This document shows positions 24,080 through 34,833 of a stretch of 64,000 nucleotides of DNA, one piece after another; position 1 is the first letter of the stretch, and each line of letters starts with the position of its first letter. This DNA comes from Haematobia irritans (Eukaryota > Arthropoda > Insecta > Diptera > Muscidae). The notes beneath the pieces are model-generated. The model searched no databases, was not told the origin of the DNA, and saw only the letters and a program-made list of their open reading frames with translations. The stretch covers positions 105,936,615-106,000,614 of the forward strand of contig NC_134399.1 in assembly GCF_050003625.1 (NCBI RefSeq). Reading direction: 5' to 3'. The translations under genes and the position numbers were made by a program.

Positions 24080-25199
24080 GACCGATTACGTATATAATTC
24101 AGTTTGACAAAATGTTCTATAGAAATACAATTTTGACAAAATTTTCTATAGAAATAAATCTTTAACAATTTTTTTTTAAAGAACTAAAATTTTGACAAAA
24201 CTTTCTATAGAAAAAAAATTCACAAAATTTTTTATAGAAATATAGTTTTGACAAAAATTTCCATAGAAATGAAATTTTAACAAAATTTTCTATAGAAATA
24301 AAATTTTAACAAAATTTTCTATAGAAATAAAATTTTGACAAAATTTTCTACAGAAATAAAATTTTGGTAGATTATTTTTGGCTCGAGGGATCGGCTATAT
24401 AACTATAGACCGATATGGACCAATTTGGTATGGTTGTTAACGGCCATATACTAACGCCACGTTCCAAATTTGAACCGGATCGGATAAATTTTGCTCCTCC
24501 AAGAGGCTCCGGAGATCAAATCTGGGGAACGGTGCTATATATAATTATGAACCGATGTGGACCAATTTTTGCATGGTTGTTAGAGACCATATACCAACAT
24601 CATGTACCAAATTTCAGCCGGATCGGAAGAAATTTGTTTCTCTTTGAGGCTCCGCAAGCCAAATCTGGGGATAGGTTTATATGGGGGCTATACATAATTA
24701 TGGACCGATGAGGGCCAATTTTTGCATGGTTGTTAGAGGCCATATTCCAACACCATGTACCAAATTTTAGCGGGATCGGATGACATTTGCTTCTCTTTGA
24801 GGCTCCGCAAGCCAAATCTGGTGATCGGTTTATATGGGGCTATATATAATTATGGACGGATGTGGACCAAGTTTTGCATGGTTGTTACACGCAAAAAAAT
24901 AATTCTTTCCTCCCAAACGAAATTTTAGACAAACAAAGTTCGTTTCTAATTTGCTTTTCGCTGTAAGGAAGTGTATTTGGAAGAAAAGTATATACTTTTT
25001 GTGATAAACGTTTATTCTTTTCCAGGATGTAAAACAATTTCATAAAGGCTAACTCAAAAAAAAAAAGTTTTCTTGCTAATTGCATTTTCCCTCACATCTT
25101 TCTCACATCCACGAGGATTTTTAGTTCTTAACACCTTTTCCTGTAATACCAACAATGTAGAAGAAATTATACGATTTTATAAATTTTTAATTTTTTTTT

Positions 25200-25285
25200 A
25201 CCTTTCGCCTGGACGGAGAATCGAACCGCGGACCATGCACTTTGTAAGCCAACACACTAACCACTGAGCTATGTACCTGTTATGG
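25200..25285 (-). ncRNA. tRNA-like pol III promoter core in M1, minus strand
   Basis: On the minus strand TAGCTCAGTGG (box A) is followed at tRNA spacing by GGTTCGATTCT (box B), with TTGGCTTACAAAGTGCATGG between. The stems do not close into a convincing cloverleaf, so it is a tRNA-derived sequence and not a tRNA gene. An intact copy is at 57262-57345. Confidence 0.7.
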
Positions 25286-25388
25286 TCATCAATAGATAAT
25301 TATCCATATAAGTTATATTTATATAGCATAGCTTGCGGCGCCCACGAGCCGAATAAACAAAGTTTATTTAACAGAAACAAACAGTTAG

Positions 25389-25467
25389 TTTGGCACCGTG
25401 GAGCAGTGGTTGCTACGTCTGACTTGCATGCCAAGGGTCGTGGGTTCGATCCCTGCTTCGACCAAAG
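25389..25467 (+). ncRNA. Second tRNA-like core in M1, plus strand
   Basis: Box A TGGAGCAGTGG (25398-25408) and box B GGTTCGATCC (25443-25452), then CTGCTTCGACCAAAG and a T-rich run that could act as a pol III terminator. It resembles the SINE head (CACCGTGGTGCAATGGTT). In the other M1 copy box A of this core has been deleted. Confidence 0.7.
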
Positions 25468-25840
25468 TTTTTTTTTTTGTTTTTTTTGTTTTTTTTTTTA
25501 CATATATTCCAGATATGTTCGGAAGATTCCGAAAAAATGTTGAACATTACATTGTACAATATTAAATTTTGAACTGTAAAATGTGTCTTATTAAAGACCT
25601 AAAGTCACAAAAGAACAGTGTTTGATATAAACGAAATGGACTGTGTTGTTGTTTCAAAAATAATTTTTTTTTATTGAAAAAATAAAAATTTTGTAACAAA
25701 CGAATTTTTTTGGTGATAAAAGTTTAAAATTTTCGAAGCAATTCAAAAAACTCTAACAAAAGAAAAACGTTTTCGGTACACGTTTTCCAAACGTTATTTT
25801 TCTTTGCGTGTAGAGACCATATTGTCTAACAACCCTAAAT

Positions 25841-26502
25841 TAAAAAATTTTTTGTGATATTTTGCCAAATAAATAAATTTTATAATTTTTTATGGTTTTT
25901 ACTTCCTGTGTAGTTAAAATAAAGAACATCTTTGGGAGGACATTTTTGGAAGTGCTTTTAACCCTCTATCACTCATGAACTCCTATTTGTATGATTTTTT
26001 GTATTAGAGATGATAACAACAAAATAAAATACACGTATTTTTTAATTTTTATTATTTGAAGAGAAACTCCCACAAATTGGGTGTGTTGCCATTATTTGCC
26101 ACCAAAAACAAAAAAAAAACCTAAAAATTGTTCAAAAAGAACATTCTACAATAAAGCTCAAACACTTACCTCTCCAATTTATCAAGATTACGCACAAAAC
26201 ACAAGCACAACAAGTTTTTATTATTTTTTAAAGTCACAGCAAACCGGCACTTTTTCGTTAATACCAATAGTCAATAAAGAAATGTCAATTTCCAGCAAGT
26301 AGTGCCACCTAATTGTTCTATTTTTACAAGTTTATTAGCTCAGTATGTAAACCACGGGATACAGTGCGTGATTGAGCTAATGAAGTTATTTCTATTAATT
26401 TTGAGGCATTCGAACGGTATGTTGCCTACAGTCTACACTATTATACAGAGGGTTAAAGTTGTGCCTTTAACATAGAAGAACTTCCACATTTTTTTGCTGG
26501 GA
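25841..26502 (-). mobile_element. MITE M7 copy interrupted by a piggyBac-type MITE
   Basis: The right end AACTTCCACATTTTTTTGCT, then GGG is the inverted M7 start. The left part GTTAAAATAAAGAACATCTT and GGAAGTGCTTTTAA matches the interior of 17215-17544 in reverse. The far left end is eroded into A3. Confidence 0.65.
25962..26452. mobile_element. piggyBac-type MITE (491 bp)
   Basis: Flanked by TTAA on both sides (25958-25961 and 26453-26456) inside M7, whose uninterrupted form reads AGTGCTTTTAAAGTTGTGCC. Ends CCCTCTATCACT / TATACAGAGGG. TTAA duplication plus CCC/GGG termini are characteristic of piggyBac. No protein coded. Confidence 0.8.
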
Positions 26503-27250
26503 TTTATTAGAGGTATAGGACAATTTGAGGAATTTTTATTGTTGCCCCTTAGCAGTGGTGAGTTCACAAGAATATCGGATAAATTTCAATTCCCGGGTTT
26601 GTGGCAATATTTGGCCTCGGAACCTTATCTAAATCTTCTGTGGAAAGTATGGGGACATTTTCGCTGACGGTGTGCCAATTTTGCATAAATCGGAAATGGC
26701 GCTTTATTTAAATCTGAACCGATTCATATAAAATTCGACACAGTTAAATAGAATGTTAAATCTTTCTTCTATGTAAAATAAAATCTATGATATTGCAGTA
26801 AAATTCCGTTGAAATGGGTATAAAATATGAAATTTTCTACCATATTTCCCCAACTCAGGCGTATACATATGGGTGCTTTATCCAAATGTATAACACTTTG
26901 AACTAAATTTGGTACATAAAGCTAAAATCGTTATTTTACTCTCCAGAAATAATTTCAAGTAAATCGAAATGAAAATTTGGTCTCCGGTTGTTATATGAAT
27001 CTAAATCGGGCGAAAGATATATATGGGAGCTATTTCTAAATCTGAACCAATTTTAACCAAATTTAGCATGGATAGCTATAATATTAATTATACTCCCTAT
27101 GAATAGTCTCACATAAATCGTAGTACAACTTTGGCTTCTATGATTATATGAGTCTAAATCGGACGAATGATATATGTTATATGGGACTTATATAGAAATC
27201 TGAACCGATTTCAACCAAATTTAGCATACATTGGTAGAATGTCAATTCTA

Positions 27251-27904
27251 CACTGAAAAAAATATTGTCGTGAGGTCAAAGATTTCGTGTCTTTAAAATA
27301 CGAATGCAAATTTTCCTTAGCATAGAAGACGCATTTCTCTAACATAAAGTTTTTTTCCTTGTCCAAAAGTCGAGAAACTCTTCAATTAAGTCGTATTGTC
27401 GTTATAATTAAGTGATTTGAATTAAAAATGGGTATCATAACATGAAAGAAAAAATGTTTGGGCTAAGGTCAACTTGACTTTTACAATTCAGAAATATTCT
27501 TTAAATTTAATGAAATTGTCTTTAAATTATTTGTCTTTTTGTATCTTGACTACAAAGCAAAAAATCGTTCAAATATAGGACATGTTTTTCAAAACTTTAT
27601 TTTAAAGAAGTTTTTTACTTGAAACATAGCATAATTTCTGCTGGATGTCGAGTCTTAATTTGGAAAATAAAGTTGTCGTTAACTCGTTTTTAAAGGACTT
27701 TGATAGCACATGAAGAAAAAAGATGAGAAAGCGAAAAATTAAAATTTGCTTCCTAGAAGCAAGTACACAAAACCCAAATTTAAAAGAGAATTGTGTCTTA
27801 AAAGTATCCTTAATTGGATTCTCCGCTTCTTTGGCTCGGAATCAATACCAAATTTTTTAAAGTAAAGACAAAATCTTTGGAACCGGGCATGCTTTTTTTC
27901 AGTG
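27251..27904. mobile_element. MITE M4, intact (654 bp)
   Basis: Inverted ends CACTGAAAAAAA / TTTTTTTCAGTG with TA duplicated on each side; the B unit reads GTCAATTCTACTCTCTGTGC without it. Just inside the ends, CAAAGATTTCGTGTCTTTAA is loosely complementary to TTAAAGTAAAGACAAAATCT, lengthening the stem. No coding capacity. Confidence 0.88.
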
Positions 27905-28564
27905 TACTCTCTGTGCAAAATTTCACCTAAATCGGTAGTAAACTTTGGCCTCTATAGTCAAATGAGTCTATATCGGGCGAAAGATATATATGGGAGCTTT
28001 ATCTAAATCTGAACCGATTTCAACCAAATTTAGCATACATTGGTAGAATGTCAATTCTACTCTCTGTGCAAAATTTCACCTAAATCGATAGTAAACTTTG
28101 GCCTCTATAGTCATATGAGTCTAAATCGGGCGAAAGATATATATGGGAGCTATATCTAAATCTGAACCGATTTGGCTGATATTTTACAAAATTTTCGAGA
28201 CTCATAAAATGTTCGGATGTACGGAATTTGAAGAAGATCGGTTGGTAAACACGCCAAATATGACCACATCGGTAATAACTATATATAGCAGCTATATCTA
28301 AATCTGAACCGTTTTTTCAATAGGGAACGTCTTTGAGCCGAAAAAATACCCTATGCCAAATTTGAGGACAATCGGACTTAAACTGCGAGCTGGACTTTGC
28401 ATACAAAAATGCCTCAACTGGCAGACAGACTGACAGACGGGCATAGCTAAATCGACTCAGAATTCAGTTCTAAGACGATCGGTATACTAAACGATGGGCC
28501 TCTGACTTTTCCTCAAAATTGCGACCTAGACTTTGATTACAAAAATGTATTTACATACAGAAGG

Positions 28565-28908
28565 GAGCCACCGTGGTGCAATGGTTAGCATGCCCGCCTT
28601 GCATACACAAGGTCGTGGGTTCGATTCCTGCTTCGACCGAACACCAAAAAGTTTTTCAGCGGTGGATTATCCCACCTCAGTAATGCTGGTGACATTTCTG
28701 AGGGTTTCAAAGCTTCTCTAAGTGGTTTCACTGTAATGTGGAACGCCGTTCGGACTCGGCTATAAAAAGGAGGTCCCTTGTCATTGAGCTTAACATGGAA
28801 TCGGGCAGCACTCAGTGATAAGAGAGAGTTCACCAATGTGGTATCACAATGGACTGAATAGTCTAAGTGAGCCTGATACATCGGGCTGCCACCTAACCTA
28901 ACCTAACC
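28565..28908 (+). mobile_element. tRNA-derived SINE, full length (copy 2)
   Basis: Same box A, box B, body and CCTAACCTAACCTAAC tail as copy 1. It is flanked by a perfect 9-bp duplication TACAGAAGG (28556-28564 and 28909-28917) and interrupts the family B GGACGGACGG region, so the insertion is recent and target-primed. Confidence 0.95.
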
Positions 28909-28996
28909 TACAGAAGGACGGACGGACGGGCGGACAGACGGACATGACTAGATCGACTCAGGGAACGACCCTGAGCAATATTGGTTGCTCATGGTT

Positions 28997-29163
28997 TTCG
29001 CAACCATGTTATTTTCTCGGAAAGCATGTATCTGATTTCGGCAAGCAGGTTATATTTGACGAGAAAATAACATTTTAGTGACAAACATGTTACATGGTTA
29101 CCATAAAAAATAACATTTTGCTCTTGAAACATGTTTGAAGTGATCATATTCCTTCTCTGCGTG
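28997..29163. mobile_element. Truncated foldback element
   Basis: The right end GTGATCATATTCCTTCTCTG, then CGTG, and the palindromic interior (GCTCTTGAAACATGTTTGAA) match the intact 239-bp element at 55543-55781. The left end is missing. Confidence 0.7.
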
Positions 29164-29275
29164 AAGGCACTATGTGTCCATCTCGTCTCCTTCTGGGTGT
29201 TGCAAACATATGCACTAACTTATAATAACATACCCTGTTCCACAGAGAGGCGCAAGGTATAAAAATTTGATATTA

Positions 29276-30046
29276 TCCAAAAATATGATATTACCCAAAT
29301 TTGGTTGAAATCTGTTCAGATTTCATTTCGATTTCGGCACAAATGGCCAAAATATCCCCTTTTTTGTAAAATCGCCCTGCTAAGTCGACCTTAGACTGTC
29401 CTTGCTTGTTTTTACTAACATTGTGTTAAGTCGTCGTTATTCGATTTGAATTTTAAGTTTAGAAATTTTGTAGAAGTGTTAGAAGTGTAATTCAAATCGG
29501 TTCAGAATTAAATATATTATATAGCTCCTAACAAATTTGAAGGAGTTAAGATGGTGTCAAAAATTTTGGTCTACATAGTGGTGAAGGGAACAGTTGAGTC
29601 GTCACCGCCTAACTTTGGACTTTACTTGGTTTTTGCTGTGATAATGATTAAAATAAATGAAATTGTTGTTTGAAATCGCCATATCTTCGACAAAATTTGT
29701 TTGACGAAAAATAAATTCTAATTATTAAAATAATTAAAATTATTAAAAAAAATTAAAAATTAAAAAAAAAATCGATAATAATCTTAAGTGGCTTTCATAA
29801 ATAATTCGACTATTTTTACGTGGTAAACTTCAATCATGTATTTATTAGGAAAATGTTTTGTGTTTATTTTTATCTGTGTGGTATTTGACCAATTGTACGA
29901 TTTTGTTTATTTAATGGAGAATTAAAAAAAATTGCGACGGTCAATATTTCATAGGCAAAATGTGGTCCAATGCTCTATTATTACTCACACGACCAAACTG
30001 AAATTTGACCTTATCACCTACTAATTTAACAAAAGAAAAAAACAAA
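29276..30046. other. Degenerate inverted family B sequence, then unassigned
   Basis: 29276-29635 contains eroded minus-strand B pieces (TATATTATATAGCTCCTAAC; ATAGTGGTGAAGGGAACAGT; GACTTTACTTGGTTTTTGCT). 29640-30046 is AT-rich with no recognisable feature. Confidence 0.5.
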
Positions 30047-32220
30047 ACAAGTATATACGGCCGTAAGTTCGGACAGGCCGAATTTTATGTACCCTTCACC
30101 ATGGATTGCGTAGAAACTTCTACTAAATACTGTCATCAACAGTCGAATTACTTGTGTTGCGGTAACACTTTCCGATGGTATCTTAAAACTTCCTTAACAC
30201 CATCTACTAAATTGTAAGTTAGTCCATAAAACAAAAAAGGCAGATTAAATAAGTATATAATTCAGTTCGACAAAATTTTCTATAGAAATAAAATTTTGAC
30301 AAAATTATCTATAGAAATAAAATTTTGACAAAATTTTCTATAGAAATAAAATTTTGACAATATTTTCTATAGAAATAAAATTTTGACAAACTTTCTATCG
30401 TAATAAAATTTTGACAAAATTTTCTATAGAAATACAATTTTGACAAAATTTTCTATTGAAATAAAATTTTGACAAAATTTTCTATAATAATAAAATTTTG
30501 ACAAAATTTTCTATAGAAATAAAATGTTGGTAGCTTATTTTTGGCGATATGGACCAATTTTTGTGTGATTAGCCATCAGCGGCCATATACTAGCGCAATG
30601 TACCAAATTTCAACCGAATCGGATTAATTTTACTCCTCCAAGAGGTTCCGGAGATCAAATCTGGGGATCGTTTGATATGGGGGCTATATATAATTATGGA
30701 CCGATATGGACCAATTTTTGCATGGTTGTTAAAGACAATATACTAACACCACGTACCAAATTTGAACCGGATCGGATTAAATTTGCTCTTCCAAGAAGCT
30801 CTGGAGTTCAAATCTGGGGATCGGTTTATATGGGGTCTATATATAATTAAGAACCGATGTGGACCCATTTTTGCATGGTTGTTAGAGACCATATACCAAC
30901 ACCATGTACCAAATTTTAGCCGGTTCGGATTAAATTTACTTCTCTTTGAGGCTCCGCAAGCCACCTCAGGGGATCGGTTTATATAGGGGCTGTATATAAT
31001 TATGGACCGGTGGGGACCAATTTTTGCATGGTCGTTAGAGACCATATACCAACATCATGTACCAAATTGCGGATCGGATGAAATTTACTTCTCTTAGAGG
31101 TTCCGCAAGCCAAATCAGGGGATCGGTTTATATGGGGACTATATATAATTATGAACCGATGTGGACCAATTTTTGCATGGTTGTCAGAGACCATATACCA
31201 ACATCATGTACCAAATTGCAGCCGGATCGGATGAAATTTACTTCTCTTAGAGGTTCCGCAAGCCAAATGTAGGACTCGGTTTATATGGGGACTATATATA
31301 ATTATGAACCGATGTGGACCAATTTTTGCATGGTTGTTAGAGACCATATACTAACATCATGTACCTAATTTCAGCCGGATCGGATGAAAATTACTTCTCT
31401 TTGAGGCTACGCAAGCCAAATGTAGGAATCGGTTTATATGGGGACTATATATAATTATGAACCGATGTGGACCAATTTTTGCATGGTTGTTAGATACCAT
31501 ATACTAACATCATGTACCAAATTTCAGCCGGATCGGATGAAAATTACTTCTCTTTGAGGCTACGCAAGCCATATCTGGGGATCGGTTTATATGGGGGCTA
31601 TATATAATTATGGACCGATGTGGACCCATTTTTGCATGGTTGTTGGATACCATATACCAACACCATGTACCAAATTTCCAAATCTGGGAGTCCGTTTATA
31701 TGGAGGCTATACGTAAAAGTCCATCTGACCTACATCAATAACAACTACTTGTGCCAAGTTTCAAGTCGATAGCTTGTTTTGTTCGGAAGTTAGCGTGATT
31801 TCAACAGACGAACGGACGGACGGACATGGTTAGATCATATACTAACACCATGTACAAAATTTCAGCCGGATGGGATGAAATATGCTTTTCTTAGAGGCTC
31901 CGCAAGCCAAATCTGGGGGTCCGTTTATATGGACGCTATATGTAAAAGTGAACCGATATGTCCCATTTGCAATACCATCCGACCTACATCAATAACAACT
32001 TCTTTTGCCAAGTTTCAAGTCGATAGCTTGTTTCGTTCGGAAGTTAGCGTGATTTCAACAGACGGACGGACGGACATGGTTAGATCGACTCAGAATTTCA
32101 CCACGACCCAGAATATATATATATATATACTTTATGGGGTCTTAGAGCAATATTTCGATGTATTACAAACGGAATGACATAGTTAATATACCCCCCATCC
32201 TATGGTGGAGGGTATAAAAA
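30047..32220 (+). mobile_element. Family A element, full length (A4), ending 96 bp before a gene
   Basis: Head ACAAGTATATACGGCCGTAA, hairpin TTCGGACAGGCCGAA, TATGTACCCTTCACCATGG. It has a 29-bp minisatellite (30250-30540), about seven ~153-bp units, a local duplication of the distal part (31690-31850 and 31850-32060), a short TA run of about ten repeats, and the tail CCCCCCATCC / TATGGTGGAGGGTATAAAAA. It forms the immediate upstream neighbour of the first peptidase gene. Confidence 0.85.
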
Positions 32221-32316
32221 TCATACCGATAAGTATGTTGATTTTAGGAAATTAGAATTTTGCACAGACTTAAGTTTTAAATTATCAGTACAAATTGAGC
32301 TCTAAATTAAAGAGGA

Positions 32317-34296
32317 ATGGAATCGAATCGAACATGTTTAATAGGCATTGGTATTGTGATTCTTGGCCAGCTGTCATTAGCAACAAAGATCTCGAATCAT
32401 GTCATCAATAATGTCAACTTGAACATACTTCAACATTCCATTGATATAGAAGTAGATCCTTGTGAGGATTTCTATCAATATGCCTGTGGCAAATGGAAAG
32501 AATATCATCATGTTCCCGAAGAAAAATATACGGAAATGTTGGGAAAAGTAAGTCATAGGACCAGTAAAGAGCTTGGTCGATATCTAAGCTCAAAGAGGGG
32601 CCATGAAAATAAACCAGAATTTGTGAAAATGGCCAAGCATGTTTTTAAATCCTGTATGGCGATGGAAGATTTTGATCATCTGAATTATGTGAAATGGATG
32701 AAGGAGAATGGAAATCTAACGTGGCCTTTGCCAGGTAGGGCTCGTGTAAACACGGATAAATTTGATTGGATTAATACTTTAGCCATATTGAGACGATATG
32801 GCCTTAATCATATACTCTTGGAGGAGGATCTAATTGCCAAAGAAGATAATCCCAATAAGTTAATCATCTATTTGGATAAACCTACGAAAGGTGAAAATTT
32901 CCAAATAATGACGAGAGAAAAATTAAGGCATCTCACCGAAAGTATGTCAATAGCATTGACTAGAATATCCTTTGAAACTCTGTGGGAAGAAATTAAGGAT
33001 ATTGAAGATCGTTTGGTTGAACTAAATGGATTGGAAGCTAATGATGATGATGATGCTACAAATCCAATAGCAATTAAAGATTTGCCCTTCCCTTGGATGT
33101 ACAAATACCTATGCAGTCTTTTGGGTGTAGCTTCATTGGATCCTGAAATGGAAATCTATATTTTGAATACTCCATACGTGGAGGCCTTAAATGTGATGGT
33201 TAAGGACTTCAAGGATTACTACATTTGTAAGTATTTGGGTATTCGATTCCTATGGATGTTACATGAGACCTCACCCACTGAATTCCTAAGTTGGGAGTGT
33301 GCCAATTTTGCCCGTAGTCTTTTGCCATTAGCCATGAATTGGATTTATGCTGAACAACATCCTGAACTTAATGAGATAATACCCGAAGTCCAGGATATAT
33401 TCCATAATATTGTGGAACAATTTAATCATAGCCTGATTGAAAATAAAATGGGATTTAGTCCAAGGGTTTTTCACTATCTGTCTGCTAAACTGCAAGGCCT
33501 TCAGATAAAGGTGGGCAATATACCACGACCCAACACTGTTGAAATTTTGGAGAATTTCTATACCAATCTAACATTATCCCCATTAGATTTTTATGGTAAT
33601 CATTTGAAATTATTGGAATTCCATTTCCAAAACAAACATAATGGTTACAATCCCGATAATACGGCCACTAATTTGGATCAATATTTCTATTTGGAAAATC
33701 CAGAGGATGGTATCAGTGCTTCAGCCTTTTACATACCTCGAAAGAATATTGTAATGGTACCTTTGGCCGCTTTGCGACAACCAGTATATGATTTGGAATA
33801 TGAGCCCGTCTTCAAATACAGTGTCTTGGGTAGTATTTTAGGTCATGAATTATTTCATGCCTTTGATTACACTGGCCTACAAATCAATGCCCGTGGCATT
33901 GACAATCCTCGAGAATATGAGGAGATTTTACAAAATCCCCTATTTGATGAAAACTATCAATGTCTTTCGCGTACTCATCCCGAATTGGTAAATGAGAAGA
34001 TAGCTGATGTCAGTGGTTTGCGATATGCTTTTAAAGCTTTTACTGTTCACTATCCTGAAGCCTTTACAGCCACCCGATTGATTCATGGCAATGACATCGA
34101 ATTGACAAAAATATTTTTCTTAAATTTTGCTCAATATTATTGTGATTCAAATCCCAATTCCGATATAGAGCATGGACCGGTTAATGATCGTGTTAATGAT
34201 GCCATATCACATTTGTCAGCATTCTCCAAGGTCTATCATTGTCCCAGTGATAGTCGTATGAATCCCAAAGGAAAGTGTCAACTATGGCGTAGATAA
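32317..34296 (+). CDS. Neprilysin-like M13 zinc metallopeptidase (659 aa)
   Basis: M13 peptidases are secreted or type II membrane ectoenzymes that cleave short peptides. Residues 8-23 form a hydrophobic signal sequence. The N-terminal lobe starts with DPCEDFYQYACG (47-58). The catalytic zinc site is HELFH (510-514) with the third ligand E560 and D564 in EKIADVSG. The C-terminal EHGPVNDR keeps the His and Arg that bind substrate in neprilysin, and the protein ends with the family's CxxW (CQLWRR). Length is somewhat under the ~700-750 aa of typical members. Oddities: the Asn-Ala-Phe/Tyr-Tyr substrate motif reads SAFY (469-472), and only 49 residues separate HExxH His510 from E560, fewer than in neprilysin. 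No introns. Drosophila has many such Nepl genes, several male-biased; which orthologue this is cannot be told. The ATG at 32317 is chosen because it gives a complete signal peptide. Confidence 0.93.
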   Translation: MESNRTCLIGIGIVILGQLSLATKISNHVINNVNLNILQHSIDIEVDPCEDFYQYACGKWKEYHHVPEEKYTEMLGKVSHRTSKELGRYLSSKRGHENKPEFVKMAKHVFKSCMAMEDFDHLNYVKWMKENGNLTWPLPGRARVNTDKFDWINTLAILRRYGLNHILLEEDLIAKEDNPNKLIIYLDKPTKGENFQIMTREKLRHLTESMSIALTRISFETLWEEIKDIEDRLVELNGLEANDDDDATNPIAIKDLPFPWMYKYLCSLLGVASLDPEMEIYILNTPYVEALNVMVKDFKDYYICKYLGIRFLWMLHETSPTEFLSWECANFARSLLPLAMNWIYAEQHPELNEIIPEVQDIFHNIVEQFNHSLIENKMGFSPRVFHYLSAKLQGLQIKVGNIPRPNTVEILENFYTNLTLSPLDFYGNHLKLLEFHFQNKHNGYNPDNTATNLDQYFYLENPEDGISASAFYIPRKNIVMVPLAALRQPVYDLEYEPVFKYSVLGSILGHELFHAFDYTGLQINARGIDNPREYEEILQNPLFDENYQCLSRTHPELVNEKIADVSGLRYAFKAFTVHYPEAFTATRLIHGNDIELTKIFFLNFAQYYCDSNPNSDIEHGPVNDRVNDAISHLSAFSKVYHCPSDSRMNPKGKCQLWRR

Positions 34297-34311
34297 TTTA
34301 ATTTTTAAGAG

Positions 34312-34616
<305 letters not shown>

Positions 34617-34619
34617 TTT

Positions 34620-34625
34620 AATAAA
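34620..34625 (+). terminator. Poly(A) signal AATAAA after the first peptidase
   Basis: First AATAAA after the stop, directly behind the TA array. 34626-34833 after it has no recognisable feature. Confidence 0.55.
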
Positions 34626-34833
34626 CAAAATCTTTTTTTAAAAAATTATAATTTTTGATATTGATCTCACTTTTTGGGATGTTCATCTCCAGATAAAGAA
34701 AACAGCGATTCGACTTTTTCCGAACTCATCATTATTGAAATCGAAAATCCGGCTTGGTCGAATACATCCCAGCGAATCCTTTGATTACAAAATAATCGTG
34801 GAGATAACCTAGGACAAAATTGGTAAGTAATTA

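Larger units (their letters stand above)
24888..25810. mobile_element. MITE M1 (923 bp) with two tRNA-like cores
   Basis: Ends CACGCAAAAAAATAA / TTATTTTTCTTTGCGTG, flanked by TA. The interrupted A unit reads GGTTGTTA|GAGACCATAT, so the TA is duplicated. The interior holds two divergently oriented tRNA-like sequences and a segment (TTCTCACATCCACGAGGATT, TTTAGTTCTTAACACCTTTT) shared with M5. No transposase. A second copy lies at 56807-59723. Confidence 0.88.
24080..25840 (+). mobile_element. Family A element, both ends missing (A3)
   Basis: It starts at GATTACGTATATAATTCAGT, just inside the normal A head region, and carries a short 29-bp minisatellite (24105-24365) and three to four ~153-bp units. 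After the M1 insertion it continues with GAGACCATATTGTCTAACAA and is then lost, so the tail is absent. Confidence 0.75.
26510..29275 (+). mobile_element. Family B element, diverged and multiply interrupted (B3)
   Basis: The head is degraded. ~153-bp ATGGGAGCTATNTCTAAATC units are visible at about 27030, 27990 and 28145. Two B-type distal parts follow one another (28430-28510 and 28530 onward), suggesting recombination between B subfamilies. The tail is CATACCCTGTTCCAC, then GGCGCAAGGTATAAAAA. It hosts M4, SINE copy 2 and a foldback fragment. Confidence 0.7.
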
